DNA from: Legionella sp.
GTDB taxonomy: Bacteria > Pseudomonadota > Gammaproteobacteria > Legionellales > Legionellaceae
Direction: 5' to 3'
Assembly: GCA_004297865.1 (NCBI GenBank)
Contig: SCSO01000093.1
Span: 1-8,059 of the forward strand
Length of the DNA: 8,059 bases
Position 1 is the stretch's first letter. The number at the start of each line of letters is the position of its first letter. The position numbers and the translations under genes are program-made. Positions 6,175 through 8,059 of this stretch are shown here, in pieces. The notes beneath the pieces are model-generated. The model was not told where the DNA came from, ran no database searches, and saw only the letters and a list, made by a program, of their open reading frames with translations.

Positions 6175-8059
6175 ATGGCTGATTATCCTGTAGAAAACCT
6201 CCTCCGCGAACCAACAGAAATCTATACCAGTATTACTTGTATGGCCTTAGGGATACTTGCAGTTGCCAAACCTCATTTATTTTTGCTAACGCAAGGGATG
6301 GGGTATTACGCAGGCATTAGTTTAGGCCTATTAAGTTTAGTCAGGGGATGGCAAGCCTTAAAGATTAAAAGATACCACCGTCGACTAATTGCAATGCCTT
6401 ACTACGCTTTGTCAACCAAAGAAGTACCCTTATCCAAAAAATGGTTATTCGTGGGAAAAGGGTTTCGCTGGTTTCCCCATCACACTCAACGCTTACACCA
6501 AATTAAACAAATTAAAAACGAATCATTTATGCAACGAGGCAAATGCTTTAGAGCTGTTAGAGAGTTTTGCCAAAACCACGAACAAACAAGATTAGCCAAA
6601 ATATTAAGTAGTCCATCGAAACTAAATCCTTTTAGACCAGATCCGCCAGTTGGCGGCAGTCCTTATCTTCATGGCTTAGGCGAAAAGGACAGCCCAGTTT
6701 ACATCCCACAAGATGTGAGGGTAGGGCATACCTTTGTTGTAGGGACTACTCGTGTTGGGAAAACCAGATTAGCAAGTATCCTAATCAATCAGGATATTCG
6801 CAATGGTGATGCAGTCATTGTAGTAGACCCTAAAGGAGATTTAGATTTAGTGCAAGATATGTATTCAGCTTGTGAAGCAGCTGGGCGCTTGGATGATTTT
6901 CGCATTGTTCATTTAGGCTTTCCAGAGCTCTCAGCGTATTACAACCCACTAAAGAACTATGACCAGGTCAGCGAAGTGGCTACACGAATAACGGATGCAA
7001 TTGCAGCGGAAGGAGAGGGCAAGCAATTTGCAGCTTTTGCATGGAAATACGTTAACATAGTCGCTATCTGCCTTGAGGAAATGCAGCAATCCATCACCTA
7101 TAAATCCATAGCATTCTATATTAGCAGGCTTGACCAACTGTTAATGGCCTATGCTGATACGATTATGCCTAGTCGGTATCCTGACTATAACGACCAGATT
7201 GAATCTATTCTAACTAATCATGAGGAGCGTAGTAGTCGAAAACAAAAAAATACGGCCCCGATGGACAGAACTAAAGCTGTCATAGAGTATTTAAAAAATC
7301 ATATCAGTAAAACAATTGCAGCGGGAAATGTTGAGAGTTTGCATGATCAAATTCTAATAGACCTCTATGATGCCGCGATTATGGATAAGCATTATTACGA
7401 TAAGATTACAGCTAGCGTTGGTCCGGTTTTATCAGAGATAAACAAAAGTAATGCATCCAGTATTTTTTCCTTTAAAGATACACCTAATGAAATTGAATTA
7501 ATGACTGCTATAAAACAAAAGAAGGTTATTTATATTGGCCTTGATAGCCTCACTAACCCGAATATAGCTCAGGCAGTTGGTAAGGCATTCTTATCTGATT
7601 TAGTTTCTACTGCTGGGAAGATTTATAAAGAAAGTAATGCCAATTATCGCCTAAATCTGCACTGTGATGAGCTGACAGAAATTATTCAGGATTCATTCGT
7701 TAAGATCCTAAACAAAGCGGGTGGGGCGGGCTTTCAAGTTACTGCTTATGCTCAAACAATTCAAGATCTTGAAGTGGCTCTTGGGTCAAAAGCTAAATCA
7801 GACGTAACAGAAGGAAATTTTAATACTTTGATTATGCTTAGAGTAAAGAACGAGGAGACTGCTAATCTGTTAGTCAAGATCCTGCCGCAAGTTGGAGTTG
7901 TTGGTCATACGCAAGTATCTATGGTAAATGATACACCTCATGGGGAAGAGGGAGTTTATTTTAATACTACTAATGAAGATAGAGTGCAGACTACAGCCGT
8001 ATCTATGATTGAAGTTAGCGATATTATTGCCTTACCAAAGGGGCAGGCCTTTTTATTGG
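6175..8059 (+). CDS. traD: Conjugative coupling factor TraD, SXT/PFGI type (TIGR03743-like), 3'-truncated
   Basis: This is the type IV coupling protein, an inner-membrane FtsK/VirD4-like ATPase that links the relaxase-DNA complex to the secretion channel. The frame is open from the ATG at 6175 to the right edge (628 complete codons), so the stop is outside the window. Two N-terminal membrane helices span about residues 17-36 and 41-57. A basic linker leads to Walker A, GTTRVGKT, at 190-197 (6742-6765), then VVDPKGDLDLV at about 217-227. Walker B is LNLHCDEL with the acidic pair at 498-499 (7666-7671), followed by QVTAYAQTIQDLE, a family-typical segment. The last visible residues, ALPKGQAFLL, are a conserved near-C-terminal block, so probably less than about 100 residues are missing. 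GGAG at 6165-6168 is 6 bp before the start, and only 2 bp separate it from the preceding stop, which suggests translational coupling. Confidence 0.93.
   Translation, partial: MADYPVENLLREPTEIYTSITCMALGILAVAKPHLFLLTQGMGYYAGISLGLLSLVRGWQALKIKRYHRRLIAMPYYALSTKEVPLSKKWLFVGKGFRWFPHHTQRLHQIKQIKNESFMQRGKCFRAVREFCQNHEQTRLAKILSSPSKLNPFRPDPPVGGSPYLHGLGEKDSPVYIPQDVRVGHTFVVGTTRVGKTRLASILINQDIRNGDAVIVVDPKGDLDLVQDMYSACEAAGRLDDFRIVHLGFPELSAYYNPLKNYDQVSEVATRITDAIAAEGEGKQFAAFAWKYVNIVAICLEEMQQSITYKSIAFYISRLDQLLMAYADTIMPSRYPDYNDQIESILTNHEERSSRKQKNTAPMDRTKAVIEYLKNHISKTIAAGNVESLHDQILIDLYDAAIMDKHYYDKITASVGPVLSEINKSNASSIFSFKDTPNEIELMTAIKQKKVIYIGLDSLTNPNIAQAVGKAFLSDLVSTAGKIYKESNANYRLNLHCDELTEIIQDSFVKILNKAGGAGFQVTAYAQTIQDLEVALGSKAKSDVTEGNFNTLIMLRVKNEETANLLVKILPQVGVVGHTQVSMVNDTPHGEEGVYFNTTNEDRVQTTAVSMIEVSDIIALPKGQAFLL

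Noticed and set aside
6389..6595. Plus-strand open frame of 68 codons
   Set aside because: It lies out of frame inside the N-terminal linker of TraD, where the TraD frame is continuous and family-like.
6643..6656. GC-rich perfect palindrome CCGCCAGTTGGCGG
   Set aside because: It is inside the TraD gene over the Pro-Pro-Val-Gly-Gly codons, has a minimal loop and no T run, and occurs once, so an operator or terminator role is not supported.
6949..7137. Reverse-strand open frame of 62 codons
   Set aside because: It lies inside the TraD gene, is cysteine-rich with no recognisable pattern, and is a shadow.

Overview
The window is part of the conjugation module of an integrative and conjugative element (ICE) or genomic island of the ICEHin1056/PFGI-1 ('GI-type') type IV secretion class. 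Its proteins resemble the PFL_4706, PFL_4710, PFL_4711, TraG-N and SXT/PFGI-type TraD families. The DNA is AT-rich (roughly 40% G+C by eye). Together with the protein style this suggests a low-GC gammaproteobacterium. A Legionella-type genomic island fits best in my judgement, but the window has no rRNA, tRNA or core gene to prove it. No integrase, attachment site, replication or cargo gene is present, so this is the interior of the element.

Layout. Positions 1-5610 are one tightly packed plus-strand block. It holds the C-terminal part of a VirB4/TraC-like ATPase (cut by the left edge, ends 1651), a TraU-like exported protein (1641-2648), a TraH-like/PFL_4711 exported protein (2658-4046) and a TraG N-terminal-domain inner-membrane protein (4048-5610). 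Junctions are an 11-bp overlap, a 9-bp gap and a 1-bp gap, so the block looks like one operon. Positions 5615-5827 hold a small reverse-strand gene for a 70-residue protein with one hydrophobic segment and a SHOCT-like tail. It converges on traG with a 4-bp gap. Positions 5840-6172 encode a 110-residue three-helix membrane protein on the plus strand, divergent from the small gene and separated from it by 12 bp. It is followed after 2 bp by the TraD-like coupling ATPase (6175 to beyond 8059), which runs off the right edge with most of its length present.

How the genes work together. The TraC-like ATPase is expected to power pilus/channel assembly at the inner membrane. The TraU- and TraH-like proteins are exported, cysteine-containing factors of F-type pilus biogenesis and mating-pair formation. 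TraG-N is a multi-pass inner-membrane mating-pair protein. TraD is the coupling protein that hands the relaxase-DNA complex to the channel. The least explained part is 5611-6172, where two small membrane-associated genes of unknown function lie back to back between traG and traD. That is the position occupied by entry-exclusion genes in F. There is no gene-free stretch longer than 300 bases, and I saw no RNA gene, insertion sequence, CRISPR array or convincing intrinsic terminator.
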